Source: Phaeobacter gallaeciensis (GTDB lineage Bacteria; Pseudomonadota; Alphaproteobacteria; Rhodobacterales; Rhodobacteraceae). Taken from it: 64,000 bases of DNA. The stretch spans positions 2,270,001 to 2,334,000 of the forward strand of contig NZ_CP015124.1 in the NCBI RefSeq assembly GCF_001678945.1, given 5' to 3'. The translations under genes were made by a program, and so were the position numbers. Below are positions 45,902 to 54,626 of this stretch, piece by piece. The notes under the pieces were generated by a model, which was not told the DNA's origin, made no database searches, and saw only the letters and a list, made by a program, of their open reading frames with translations. Position 1 is the first letter of the stretch. Each line of letters opens with the position of its first letter.

Positions 45902-47140
45902 ATGAGCGATTTTCAGACCCGGTTCAAAGATGCCGCCCGCGCCGCCGAGGCGGCCATGCGCGAGGTGTTTCCCGCAACGCCCCTGCAGCGCAATGTTCAC
46001 CTGTCCGAACGCTTCGGGGCGGATATCTACCTCAAGCGTGAGGATCTGAGCCCGGTCCGCTCCTACAAGATCCGCGGCGCGCTCAACGCCATGCGCAAGC
46101 AGCCCGATCAGGATCTCTTTGTCTGCGCCTCGGCCGGCAATCACGCGCAGGGCGTTGCCTTCATGTGTCGGCATCTGGGCAAGCGCGGGGTGATCTTCAT
46201 GCCGGTGACAACGCCGCAGCAAAAGATCCAGAAGACCCGCATGTTCGGCGGTGACAATATCGAGGTGCACCTGATCGGCGACTATTTCGACGACACGCTG
46301 TCTGCTGCACAAGAGTGGTGCGCGCGGGAGGGTGGGCATTTCCTGTCGCCCTTTGACGACAGCGATGTGATCGAAGGTCAGGCCTCGATCGCGGTGGAAA
46401 TCGAAGAGCAGCTTGGCGGGATCCCCGACCATGTGATTTTGCCAGTGGGCGGGGGTGGCATGTCCTCGGGCGTTGCGACCTTTTTTGGCGATGCGGTGCA
46501 TTGCCTCTTTGCGGAACCCACAGGCGGGGCCTGCCTGCGCGCGGCGCTGACGGCAGGACATCCGGTGGCGCTGGACAAGGTGGATACTTTTGTCGATGGC
46601 GCCGCGGTGGGCACCATCGGGGCGCAGCCCTTTGACCTTCTGAAACACATCCCGCTGCCGGATGTGATCGCCATTTCAGAGGACCGGATCTGCACCACCA
46701 TCATCGAGATGCTGAATGTCGAAGGCATCGTGCTGGAACCCGCTGGCGCGCTGTCGGTCGAGGCGCTGAACGATGTGCGCTCCTGGATTCGCGGTAAAAG
46801 CGTCGTGTGTGTCACCTCGGGCGGGAATTTCGATTTCGAACGTCTGCCAGAGGTCAAGGAACGTGCCCTGCGCTATTCGGGCATCAAGAAATACTTCCTG
46901 TTGCGTCTGCCGCAGCGGCCCGGCGCGCTGAAGGAGTTCCTCAACATCCTTGGCCCCGAGGATGATATTGCGCGGTTCGAGTATCTGAAGAAATCGGCGC
47001 GCAACTTCGGCTCGGTTCTGATCGGGATCGAAACCAAGCGCCCGGAGAATTTTGCCGCGCTTTTTGCCCGCCTTGATGAGGCAGGCATGACCTATACCGA
47101 TATCACCAATGACGAAACGCTGGCGCAGTTTCTGATCTGA
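45902..47140 (+). CDS. ilvA: Threonine ammonia-lyase (threonine dehydratase)
   Basis: A 412-residue PLP enzyme, fold type II, that deaminates threonine to 2-oxobutyrate for isoleucine synthesis. The PLP Lys is K56 in SYKIRGA; ASAGNHAQGVAF, PVGGGGMSSG and TSGGNFD are conserved. A single ACT-like regulatory domain occupies the last about 80 residues, so it is the shorter type of IlvA. It is followed by a 58-bp convergent gap to the Hpt gene. Confidence 0.95.
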   Translation: MSDFQTRFKDAARAAEAAMREVFPATPLQRNVHLSERFGADIYLKREDLSPVRSYKIRGALNAMRKQPDQDLFVCASAGNHAQGVAFMCRHLGKRGVIFMPVTTPQQKIQKTRMFGGDNIEVHLIGDYFDDTLSAAQEWCAREGGHFLSPFDDSDVIEGQASIAVEIEEQLGGIPDHVILPVGGGGMSSGVATFFGDAVHCLFAEPTGGACLRAALTAGHPVALDKVDTFVDGAAVGTIGAQPFDLLKHIPLPDVIAISEDRICTTIIEMLNVEGIVLEPAGALSVEALNDVRSWIRGKSVVCVTSGGNFDFERLPEVKERALRYSGIKKYFLLRLPQRPGALKEFLNILGPEDDIARFEYLKKSARNFGSVLIGIETKRPENFAALFARLDEAGMTYTDITNDETLAQFLI

Positions 47141-47198
47141 AAGGTTCTTCTCAGGCAGAGGGGGTACGCTCAGACCGGTAGCTGAGGACGACAGTCGG

Positions 47199-47522
47199 TC
47201 AACTCAGGTTGGGCAGCTCTGCCAGAAACTGCGTCTTGGATTTCTCATAGGCAGAGATCACCGCGTCCAGATCGACCGATCCGGCGGCGCCGCTTGCCGA
47301 TTGGCGCTCCCCGGCAAGACAGAGGTCAGAGAAGGCATCAAAACCCAGATTCATTGCGCTGCCTTTGAGGAAATGAAGGTCCTGCTCCAAGGCGCCGCGA
47401 TCTCCAGTGCGAAGTTTGCTGATCACGCCCTCTACCTCCTCCAGGAAGAGCTCCACAACCTCATCGAAGTCCTCTTCCCCTACTTCCTGGCGAAGTTCCT
47501 TGACGCGAGGCCAGTTAATCAT
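47199..47522 (-). CDS. Histidine phosphotransfer (Hpt) protein
   Basis: A 107-residue Hpt protein. The phospho-accepting H50 is in DLHFLKGSAMNLGF, the standard HxLKGSAxxLG motif. It is transcribed divergently from a receiver-PP2C regulator, 215 bp away, so it may deliver phosphate to or from that receiver. No hybrid kinase is encoded nearby. Confidence 0.92.
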   Translation of the reverse strand: MINWPRVKELRQEVGEEDFDEVVELFLEEVEGVISKLRTGDRGALEQDLHFLKGSAMNLGFDAFSDLCLAGERQSASGAAGSVDLDAVISAYEKSKTQFLAELPNLS

Positions 47523-47737
47523 AATCCAAGTCCTGCTTCTTGTTTCCTGGTAAGTATTTCATAACGTCCCACGGGTAAATTTAAAGTGAAAGCAGGTGGT
47601 GAGTTCAATCTTTCCGCTTCATAACCTGTTAAAGAACTGGCTGGATAATGCCCGCTATTGTGGGCAAATTCCTTGCTAGTGTATTGAGGTGTCGTTAGTT
47701 GCTGCCAGACAGTCCCGTGGACCATGAGGAAGACGCT

Positions 47738-48970
47738 ATGAGCGGATCGATCAACCGTGTGCTGGTTGTCGATGATAGTCGGCTGCAGCGCCGGATTCTT
47801 GTCGCGTCTCTGAAGAAATGGGGTTTTGACGTTCTGGAAGCCGAGGGCGGCGAACAGGCGATGGAAATCTGCCGGAACGATCCGCCGGATCTTATCCTCA
47901 GCGACTGGATGATGCCTGGCATGAACGGTATCGAGTTCTGCCGTGAATTTCGGGCTCAGGGCACTGATAAATATAGCTATTTCATCCTTCTGACCTCCAA
48001 GAGTGAAAAGAACGAAGTTGCCGAAGGCCTGGATGCAGGGGCTGATGATTTCCTCACCAAACCGGTCAGCTCGGATGAGCTGCGGGCGCGGATTTCGGCC
48101 GGAGAACGGATCCTGCGGATGCAGCGTGAGCTGTCCGAGAAGAACCGGATCGTCTCGGAAACCCTGGGTGAGTTGCAGCGAGTTTATGACGCGATCGACA
48201 AGGATCTGATTCAGGCGCGCAAGATTCAGGAATCACTGGTGCCGGAGCTGTCCAAGTCGTTTGGCTCCTCGACCGTCAGCCTGCTTTTGAAGCCTTGTGG
48301 CCATATCGGTGGCGATTTGGTGGGCATGTTTTGTCCGGGCGTCAACCGAATCGGCTTCTATTCCATCGATGTATCGGGCCACGGGATCACCTCGGCGATG
48401 ATGACCGCACGACTGGGTGGCTACCTGTCTTCGACCTATTTCGACCAGAACGTCGGCATGGAAAAGCGGTTCAACCGATTCTATGCGCTGCGGCAGCCGG
48501 AAGAGGTGGCCAGCATGCTGAACGCCCGCCTGATCGCGGATACCGGCATCGAAGAATACTTCACCATGGCCTATTGCATCGTCGATCTGCGCAGCGGCGT
48601 GCTGAAGATGGTGCAGGCCGGGCATCCGCACCCCTTGCTGCTGCGCAAGGATGGAACCGCTGAATTCATCGGCAAAGGCGGGGTCCCCGTCGGTCTGGTG
48701 CCGGATATCGGCTACAGCCAGGAAGAGATAGTGATGGAAAAGGGCGACCGGCTGCTGCTTTACTCCGATGGTTTTACCGAAGCGCGCCTGGAATCCGGTG
48801 AGATGCTGGAGGCCGAGGGGCTGCTCGAACTGATCCGCAAATGCGACAGCAGCCAGTCCGGCAAGGAGTTCCTGGACGATCTCTACTGGAACCTGACCCA
48901 GATCCTGTCGCCAGAGCACGGGCTGGAGGATGACGTTTCCGCCACCCTGTTCGAATACGAAGGACCGTAA
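47738..48970 (+). CDS. Receiver / PP2C-type (RsbU-SpoIIE) phosphatase regulator
   Basis: A 410-residue protein: an N-terminal receiver with D56 in LSDWMMPGMNG and KPVSSDE, a helical linker (130-165), then a PP2C-like SpoIIE phosphatase domain with HIGGDLVG, SIDVSGHGITSAM, YSDGFTEAR and a C-terminal GLEDDVSATLF. Such proteins dephosphorylate anti-sigma antagonists when the receiver is phosphorylated. The ATG at 47738 follows GAGGA. The divergent Hpt protein is a candidate phosphodonor. No STAS or anti-sigma gene is adjacent. Confidence 0.92.
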   Translation: MSGSINRVLVVDDSRLQRRILVASLKKWGFDVLEAEGGEQAMEICRNDPPDLILSDWMMPGMNGIEFCREFRAQGTDKYSYFILLTSKSEKNEVAEGLDAGADDFLTKPVSSDELRARISAGERILRMQRELSEKNRIVSETLGELQRVYDAIDKDLIQARKIQESLVPELSKSFGSSTVSLLLKPCGHIGGDLVGMFCPGVNRIGFYSIDVSGHGITSAMMTARLGGYLSSTYFDQNVGMEKRFNRFYALRQPEEVASMLNARLIADTGIEEYFTMAYCIVDLRSGVLKMVQAGHPHPLLLRKDGTAEFIGKGGVPVGLVPDIGYSQEEIVMEKGDRLLLYSDGFTEARLESGEMLEAEGLLELIRKCDSSQSGKEFLDDLYWNLTQILSPEHGLEDDVSATLFEYEGP

Positions 48971-49027
48971 TCCGGACCGTATCCCTGCACCGGGATCGTT
49001 TCGGCAGGGCTCTCCCGCCAATCGCCT

Positions 49028-49189
49028 GATGATCAACGATCATCGGCTCTTGTTGGGCCGGGCTGCACGCCAGGGCGTGCAGCGGTCACGCTTCTAACGC
49101 CACTCATATACACAACCAACCCTATGGAATCCCACCGCAGCGCGCTTGCGCGCTGCCATGCCCAAGGGGGACCGAAGGCCCAGTGGGCC
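49028..49189. repeat. Cluster of four perfect inverted repeats in a convergent intergenic region
   Basis: Four perfect hairpins sit between the RsbU-type gene and the Nudix gene: GATGATC-AAC-GATCATC (49028-49044), GCTGCACGCC-AG-GGCGTGCAGC (49062-49083), GCAGCGCGC-TT-GCGCGCTGC (49137-49156) and GGCCCA-G-TGGGCC (49177-49189). The last two lie in GC-rich DNA. They may end both transcripts or be part of a repeated element; no T-runs follow. Confidence 0.7.
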
Positions 49190-49252
49190 GTTCAAGTCAC
49201 GCGCGGGAGTGCCCCCGGGGCTATGTTGTGTGGTGGACGGTCCACATTTCCC

Positions 49253-49690
49253 CTACGGGCAGAACCGGGCGGCAAAATGGCGATCCCCGGGGTTGCCGAG
49301 GTGCGTAACGGCTTCATCAGCGGGCATCCACAGCGCCTCGTGGCCGGGCTCCAGCGGAGGGCCCAAGCGCTGCAGGGGCCGGGCCATATAGATATGGCAG
49401 AGTTTCTCCGCCCAGAGATGGTATTCCGGCATGAAGACGAACCGCCGGAATGCACCAAGGCGACGTGGCGCGGCGATACTCCATCCGGTTTCCTCATAAA
49501 CCTCCCGATGAAGCGCGGGCAGGGGCGATTCGCCGGGGTCAATGCCGCCTCCGGGCAGCTGGATGTCCGGCCCCGGATCCATCTGGCAGGTCAGCAGCAA
49601 TTGCCCGTCGCGCGGAAGCAGCGCATAGATTCCGGGCCGCAGCCTGTAGCTTCGCCCCGCTTCGGGCGGCTTTCCAAAACGTCTGATCAC
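49253..49690 (-). CDS. Nudix hydrolase
   Basis: A 145-residue Nudix protein. The Nudix box is GGGIDPGESPLPALHREVYEETGWS (in two blocks: GGGIDPGES and HREVYEETGW). The family cleaves nucleoside diphosphate derivatives; the substrate here is unknown. A GTG at 49690 with AAGGGGG upstream is preferred because longer in-frame starts reach into the promoter of the divergent hslO gene. Its start region is 76 bp from hslO. Confidence 0.88.
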   Translation of the reverse strand: MIRRFGKPPEAGRSYRLRPGIYALLPRDGQLLLTCQMDPGPDIQLPGGGIDPGESPLPALHREVYEETGWSIAAPRRLGAFRRFVFMPEYHLWAEKLCHIYMARPLQRLGPPLEPGHEALWMPADEAVTHLGNPGDRHFAARFCP

Positions 49691-49766
49691 ATGCGCCCCC
49701 TTCACTCCGAATGGCAAAACCCTATATAGGCTCGATATGCCAACCTCCGGCGTGTAAGGAAACCCC

Positions 49767-50753
49767 ATGACACTTGGTTCGAAAATCGCGTGGGACGATA
49801 CGGTCCTGCCCTTCCAGCTTGATGCCTCGGACATGCGCGGCCGCGTCGCGCGTCTTGACGGCGTTCTGGATGGTATTCTGAAACAGCACGACTATCCGCC
49901 CCAGGTGGAGGCGCTGGTGGCCGAAATGGCCCTGCTGACCGCTCTGATCGGCCAGACCATCAAACTGCGCTGGAAACTGTCGCTGCAGGTGCAGTCCAAG
50001 GGCGCCGCCGTGCGGATGATCGCCACCGATTACTATGCACCAGAGAAAGAGGGCGATCCGGCCCGGATCCGCGCCTATGCCAGCTATGATCCCTCCCGGC
50101 TGGAGCCCGGCCTGCCCTTTGATCAGGTGGGCGAGGGGTATTTTGCCATCATGATCGACCAGGGCCACGATATGCAGCCCTATCAGGGGATCACACCGCT
50201 GGCGGGCGGCTCGCTTTCGGCCTGCGCCGAGGCCTATTTCGCCCAGTCCGAGCAGCTGCCCACGCGGTTCAGCCTCAGCTTTGGGAAATCTTCCGAACCG
50301 GGCGTCTCCGAACGCTGGCGCGCGGGTGGCATGATGCTGCAACACATGCCCAAGGCGTCGCCCTTTGCGGCAGAACTGCAGGGCACCGGGGATATCCTCA
50401 ATGCGGCGGATCTGATCCCGGAAGAGACCGCGGAAAACTGGAACCGGGTCAATATGCTGCTGGCCACGGTTGAGGATCTGGAACTGATCGGCCCAACGGT
50501 CTCGCCGACCGATCTTCTGGTCCGACTGTTCCACGAGGAACAGCCGCGCGTCTATGATGCGCAGGCGGTGCAGTTTGGCTGTACCTGCTCGGAAGAGCGG
50601 GTGCGCAACAGCCTGTCGATCTACTCGGCCAAGGATCTGGAGACGATGACCACAGAGGACGGCCGGGTGACCGCCGATTGCCAGTTCTGTGGCGCCCATT
50701 ACGATCTGGCCCCGAAGACGCTGGGCTTTGAGGCCGAAAACCCGCCGTCCTGA
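49767..50753 (+). CDS. hslO: Hsp33 redox-regulated chaperone
   Basis: A 328-residue Hsp33, a holdase that unfolds and activates when its zinc-bound cysteines are oxidised. The four zinc ligands are C272, C274 (GCTCSEER) and C305, C308 (CQFCG), near the C-terminus. The core domain has GEGYFAIMIDQGHDMQPYQG (two blocks). It is flanked by Nudix genes. The start follows AAGGA. Confidence 0.96.
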   Translation: MTLGSKIAWDDTVLPFQLDASDMRGRVARLDGVLDGILKQHDYPPQVEALVAEMALLTALIGQTIKLRWKLSLQVQSKGAAVRMIATDYYAPEKEGDPARIRAYASYDPSRLEPGLPFDQVGEGYFAIMIDQGHDMQPYQGITPLAGGSLSACAEAYFAQSEQLPTRFSLSFGKSSEPGVSERWRAGGMMLQHMPKASPFAAELQGTGDILNAADLIPEETAENWNRVNMLLATVEDLELIGPTVSPTDLLVRLFHEEQPRVYDAQAVQFGCTCSEERVRNSLSIYSAKDLETMTTEDGRVTADCQFCGAHYDLAPKTLGFEAENPPS

Positions 50754-50779
50754 CCAAAGCGAGCTGAGCGACCGACAAT

Positions 50780-51391
50780 ATGTATGACACTCCCGAGGAC
50801 CTGAAACAGCGCCTTTCCATGGCCGTGCAAAGCGGCCCGGATGCGGGGTCCTCGGATTTTGACCTCAATCCGGAGATGTCCCTGCCGCAGGCGCGCAAGC
50901 TGCGCCCGGCCGGCGTTCTGGTGCCGATCTCGTTGGCCTCAGGTGCCCCGCGGGTCACCCTGACAAAACGGTCTTCTGCGCTCAAACACCACCCGGGGCA
51001 GATCGCCTTTCCGGGCGGCAAGGTGGACGAGGGCGATAGGGATGTCACTCATACTGCCCTGCGCGAAGCCTGGGAGGAGATCGGTCTGCCGCAGGATCTG
51101 CCCGAGGTTCTGGGCGCGCTGCCGACCCATGAAACGGTCACCAGTTTCACCGTCACGCCGGTGGTGGCACTGCTCAGGTCAGAGTTTGACATCCGCCCCG
51201 AGGCGGGCGAGGTGGCCGAGGTCTTTTCTGTGCCGCTCTCTCATGTTCTGGATCCGGCCAATTACATCATCGAATCGCGCCGCTGGCGGGGTACGCGGCG
51301 GCGGTATTACACTGTGCCCTATGGTCCCTATTACATCTGGGGGGCCACCGCACGGATGCTGCGCCAGTTTGCAGACCGGATGCAGAGCTGA
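50780..51391 (+). CDS. CoA-pyrophosphatase-type Nudix hydrolase
   Basis: A 203-residue Nudix protein of the UPF0035 / CoA diphosphatase group. LTKRSSALKHHPGQIAFPGGK precedes the Nudix box (GGKVDEGDRD then LREAWEEIGL), which is the arrangement seen in NudL/CoA hydrolases. It would split CoA or acyl-CoA to 3',5'-ADP and phosphopantetheine. It shares a TGATG overlap with the CCA-adding enzyme gene. Confidence 0.9.
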   Translation: MYDTPEDLKQRLSMAVQSGPDAGSSDFDLNPEMSLPQARKLRPAGVLVPISLASGAPRVTLTKRSSALKHHPGQIAFPGGKVDEGDRDVTHTALREAWEEIGLPQDLPEVLGALPTHETVTSFTVTPVVALLRSEFDIRPEAGEVAEVFSVPLSHVLDPANYIIESRRWRGTRRRYYTVPYGPYYIWGATARMLRQFADRMQS

Positions 51392-52554
51392 TGCGGATCG
51401 ACCAACCCTGGCTGCATGCGCCCGAGACGCAGGCCGTCTGCGCCGCGCTGACAGAGGCGGGCGCGCAAGCGCTGTTCGTGGGCGGATGCGTGCGCAATGC
51501 ACTGCTGGGGGTGCCAGTTTCCGATCTTGATATCGCCACGGATGTGCCGCCGGACACCGTGCTGGCGCTGGCCCAAAAGGCTGGGATCCGCGCCGTTCCG
51601 ACCGGCATCGACCATGGCACCGTGACGCTGATCAAGGGCGGTATCCCGCATGAGATCACCACCTTTCGCAAGGATGTGGACACCGATGGCCGCCGCGCCG
51701 TCGTTGCCTTTTCCACCGATATCGCCGAGGACGCCGCGCGCCGGGATTTTACCGTGAACGCGCTTTATGCGCGCCCAGACGGCAGCATTGTCGATCCTTT
51801 GGGCGGGATGCCCGACCTTCAGGCACGGCGCATCCGGTTTATCGGCACAGCAGACCACCGCATACGCGAGGATTACCTGCGCTCGCTGCGCTATTTCCGA
51901 TTCCATGCCTGGTATGGCGATCAAGCTGCAGGCTTTGACCCCGATGCGCTGGCTGCGATTGCGGCTAACCTCGACGGGCTGGGACAATTGTCGCGCGAAC
52001 GGGTGGGGGCAGAACTGTTGAAGCTGCTCGACGCGCCGGATCCGGCGCCTGCGGTGGCGGTAATGCGCCAGACCGGGGTTCTGGGACAGATCCTGCCGGG
52101 GGCGGATGACCGCGCGCTGGCGCCGCTTGTCCATCTTGAGGGCGAGGCTGGGCTTTCTGCCGATCCGATCCGGCGGCTGGCTGCGATCAGTGGCGGCGCA
52201 GACCTGCAAGAATCGCTCCGGCTCAGCAAGGATCAGGCGCGCAGGCTGGAACGCCTTTATGAGGCTGCAACCGGCACCCTGGGCGCGGGTGAGCTGGGGT
52301 ATCGGCTGGGCGCGGATCAGGGGCGCGATGCGCTGCTCCTGCGGGCAGCACTGCTCGAGCAACCCCTGGCGCCGGACGCGCTTGCGGCAGCAACTCATGG
52401 CAGCGCCCAGACCTGCCCGGTGGCGGCGCGGGACCTGATGCCAGACCTTAGTGGTGCGGCGCTGGGCGCGGCGTTGAAACAGCTGGAATCGGATTGGATC
52501 GCCTCGGGGTTTTCCCTTGATCGCGCGGCATTGCTGGCACGGCTGAACGGCTGA
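51391..52554 (+). CDS. cca: CCA-adding tRNA nucleotidyltransferase / PcnB family
   Basis: A 387-residue class II nucleotidyltransferase with FVGGCVRNALLGVPVSDLDIATD (two blocks) giving the G-RD and DxD motifs, then RRAVVAFSTDIAEDAARRDFTVNALY and RFIGTADHRIREDYLRSLRYFRF. It repairs or adds the tRNA 3' CCA. The C-terminal part is helical without an HD domain. Poly(A) polymerase activity cannot be excluded from motifs alone. Confidence 0.88.
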   Translation: MRIDQPWLHAPETQAVCAALTEAGAQALFVGGCVRNALLGVPVSDLDIATDVPPDTVLALAQKAGIRAVPTGIDHGTVTLIKGGIPHEITTFRKDVDTDGRRAVVAFSTDIAEDAARRDFTVNALYARPDGSIVDPLGGMPDLQARRIRFIGTADHRIREDYLRSLRYFRFHAWYGDQAAGFDPDALAAIAANLDGLGQLSRERVGAELLKLLDAPDPAPAVAVMRQTGVLGQILPGADDRALAPLVHLEGEAGLSADPIRRLAAISGGADLQESLRLSKDQARRLERLYEAATGTLGAGELGYRLGADQGRDALLLRAALLEQPLAPDALAAATHGSAQTCPVAARDLMPDLSGAALGAALKQLESDWIASGFSLDRAALLARLNG

Positions 52555-52659
52555 TCCTCCCCCCGCGGAGTCGCAAGCTGAGACAAACGGGGTGACAAAG
52601 GCAGGATGGGTGATTATCCATTGGGCAGTCGTGGACGACAGGCACCGGGAGGAATGCTC

Positions 52660-52686
52660 ATGTATTACGGGATCTGGTACAGCTAA
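52660..52686 (+). CDS. Possible 8-codon leader peptide upstream of the ABC exporter
   Basis: A very short frame, MYYGIWYS, preceded by a strong GGGAGGA site with suitable spacing. It lies 96 bp before the first ABC gene. It is rich in Tyr and Trp, as leader peptides of attenuators sometimes are, but I see no clear terminator/antiterminator pair. A Shine-Dalgarno of this strength without a longer gene is unusual. Confidence 0.25.
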   Translation: MYYGIWYS

Positions 52687-52781
52687 CGCCGATACCACCC
52701 GTTTGTCAGGGGGCCTTGACGGCACCCATCTGACGCATGTCCGCATTCCATAATTTGCTCAAGTGATTGGAGCACCCGCTC

Positions 52782-54626
52782 ATGTTTCGTTTCTTTGAAA
52801 ACCTCATTGATCCCTATTGCGACTATCCCGAAAAAGACGTGCCTCCGACGCGGCTCTGGCCGTTTCTGCGCGACTATGCCCAGCCCTTCAAACGCGTCTT
52901 TGTGCTGACGGCGATGATGTCGGTGGTGGTGGCCGCTATCGAGATCGGGCTGATCTATTACATGGGCCGGGTGGTGGATCTGCTGGGGGGAACGCCCGCT
53001 CAGGTCTGGCAGGATCACGGCACCGAGCTGATCGTCGTCGCCCTTTTGATCCTGTTCCTGCGGCCCGCCCTGCAGCTGGTGGATGTGCTGCTGCTGAACA
53101 ATGCGATCCTGCCCAATTTCGGCACGCTCATCCGCTGGCGGGCACATCGGCATGTGCTGCGCCAATCGGTCAGCTGGTTCGAAAACGATTTTGCCGGCCG
53201 CATTGCCAACCGGATCATGCAGACGCCCCCGGCCGCCGGAGAGGTGGTGTTTCAGGTCTTTGACGCCATCACCTTTTCACTGGCCTATCTGGTGGGGGCT
53301 GCGGTGCTGCTTTTTGCCGCCGACGCGCGGCTGATGCTGCCGCTGGCGATCTGGTTCGCGCTTTATGCGCTGCTGGTGCGCTGGACCGTGCGGCGCGTGG
53401 GCCCGGCCAGCGAAGCGGCCTCCGATGCGCGCTCCACCGTGACGGGGCGGGTGGTGGACAGCTATTCCAATATCCACTCGGTCAAGATGTTCGCCCATGA
53501 TGATCGTGAGCTTTCCTATGCCAAAGAGGCGATCGAGGACGCGCGCACGACCTTTCAGGACGAGATGCGGATCTTCACCGTGATGGATGGGGTTCTGGTC
53601 ATGCTGAACGGGTTGCTGATCGTTGGCGTCGTCGGCTGGGCCTTCCTGTTGTGGATGCAAGGCGCGGCTTCGGTTGGTGTGGTAGCGGCAGCAACCGCGC
53701 TGACGCTGCGGCTCAACGCGATGACCGGCTGGATCATGTGGGCGCTGACATCGTTTTTCCGCCAGCTGGGCGTGGTGGCCGAGGGGATGCGGACCATCGC
53801 CCAGCCGATCACGCTGGTCGATCAAGCAAAGGCGCAGCCTTTGCAACTGAGCGCGGGAGAGATCGAGCTGCGGGATCTGTCGCACCATTATGGCCGCGAG
53901 GCAGGCGGGCTGGACAGCATCAGCCTGATCATCAAACCGGGTGAGAAGATCGGCCTGATCGGGCGCTCTGGTGCGGGCAAATCGACGCTCGTGAAGCTTT
54001 TGCTTCGGTTCTACGATCCGGACCGGGGGCAAATTCTGATCGATGGGCAGGACATCCGGCAGGTGACGCAAGACAGCCTGCGCCAGAATATCGGCATGGT
54101 GCAGCAGGACAGCGCGCTGCTGCATCGGTCGGTGCGGGACAATCTGCTCTATGGCCGCCCGGATGCCAGTGAGGAAGAGATGCTCGCCGCCGCCCGGCAG
54201 GCCCAGGCGCAGGAGTTCATTCTGGATCTGGAGGACCCGCAGGGGCGCACAGGATATGACGCCCATGTGGGCGAGCGCGGCGTGAAACTCTCTGGCGGGC
54301 AACGTCAGCGGATCACCCTGGCGCGGGTCATTCTGAAGGACGCACCGATTCTGTTACTGGACGAGGCAACCTCGGCGCTCGATTCCGAGGTCGAGGCCGC
54401 CATTCAGGAGACCCTTTATGGCATGATGGAGGGCAAGACGGTGATTGCCATCGCCCACCGCCTTTCCACCATCGCCCAGATGGACCGTATTCTGGTGCTG
54501 GATCAGGGACGGATTGCCGAACAGGGCAGCCATGACGCGCTTTTGCAGCAGGGCGGCCTATATGCACAATTCTGGGCACGCCAATCGGGTGGCTTTCTGA
54601 ACGCAGAGGCAGAAGAACAATGCTGA
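52782..54626 (+). CDS. ABC exporter half-transporter, first subunit
   Basis: A 614-residue fused TMD-NBD ABC transporter. Six transmembrane helices occupy residues about 40-330. The ATPase has GRSGAGKST, LSGGQRQRITLAR, ILLLDEATSALD and AHRLST, all catalytic residues intact. It belongs to the multidrug/lipid exporter type (MsbA-like). Its stop overlaps the second subunit's start by 7 bp, so a heterodimer is likely. The ATG at 52782 follows a GGAG. The substrate is unknown. Confidence 0.92.
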   Translation: MFRFFENLIDPYCDYPEKDVPPTRLWPFLRDYAQPFKRVFVLTAMMSVVVAAIEIGLIYYMGRVVDLLGGTPAQVWQDHGTELIVVALLILFLRPALQLVDVLLLNNAILPNFGTLIRWRAHRHVLRQSVSWFENDFAGRIANRIMQTPPAAGEVVFQVFDAITFSLAYLVGAAVLLFAADARLMLPLAIWFALYALLVRWTVRRVGPASEAASDARSTVTGRVVDSYSNIHSVKMFAHDDRELSYAKEAIEDARTTFQDEMRIFTVMDGVLVMLNGLLIVGVVGWAFLLWMQGAASVGVVAAATALTLRLNAMTGWIMWALTSFFRQLGVVAEGMRTIAQPITLVDQAKAQPLQLSAGEIELRDLSHHYGREAGGLDSISLIIKPGEKIGLIGRSGAGKSTLVKLLLRFYDPDRGQILIDGQDIRQVTQDSLRQNIGMVQQDSALLHRSVRDNLLYGRPDASEEEMLAAARQAQAQEFILDLEDPQGRTGYDAHVGERGVKLSGGQRQRITLARVILKDAPILLLDEATSALDSEVEAAIQETLYGMMEGKTVIAIAHRLSTIAQMDRILVLDQGRIAEQGSHDALLQQGGLYAQFWARQSGGFLNAEAEEQC

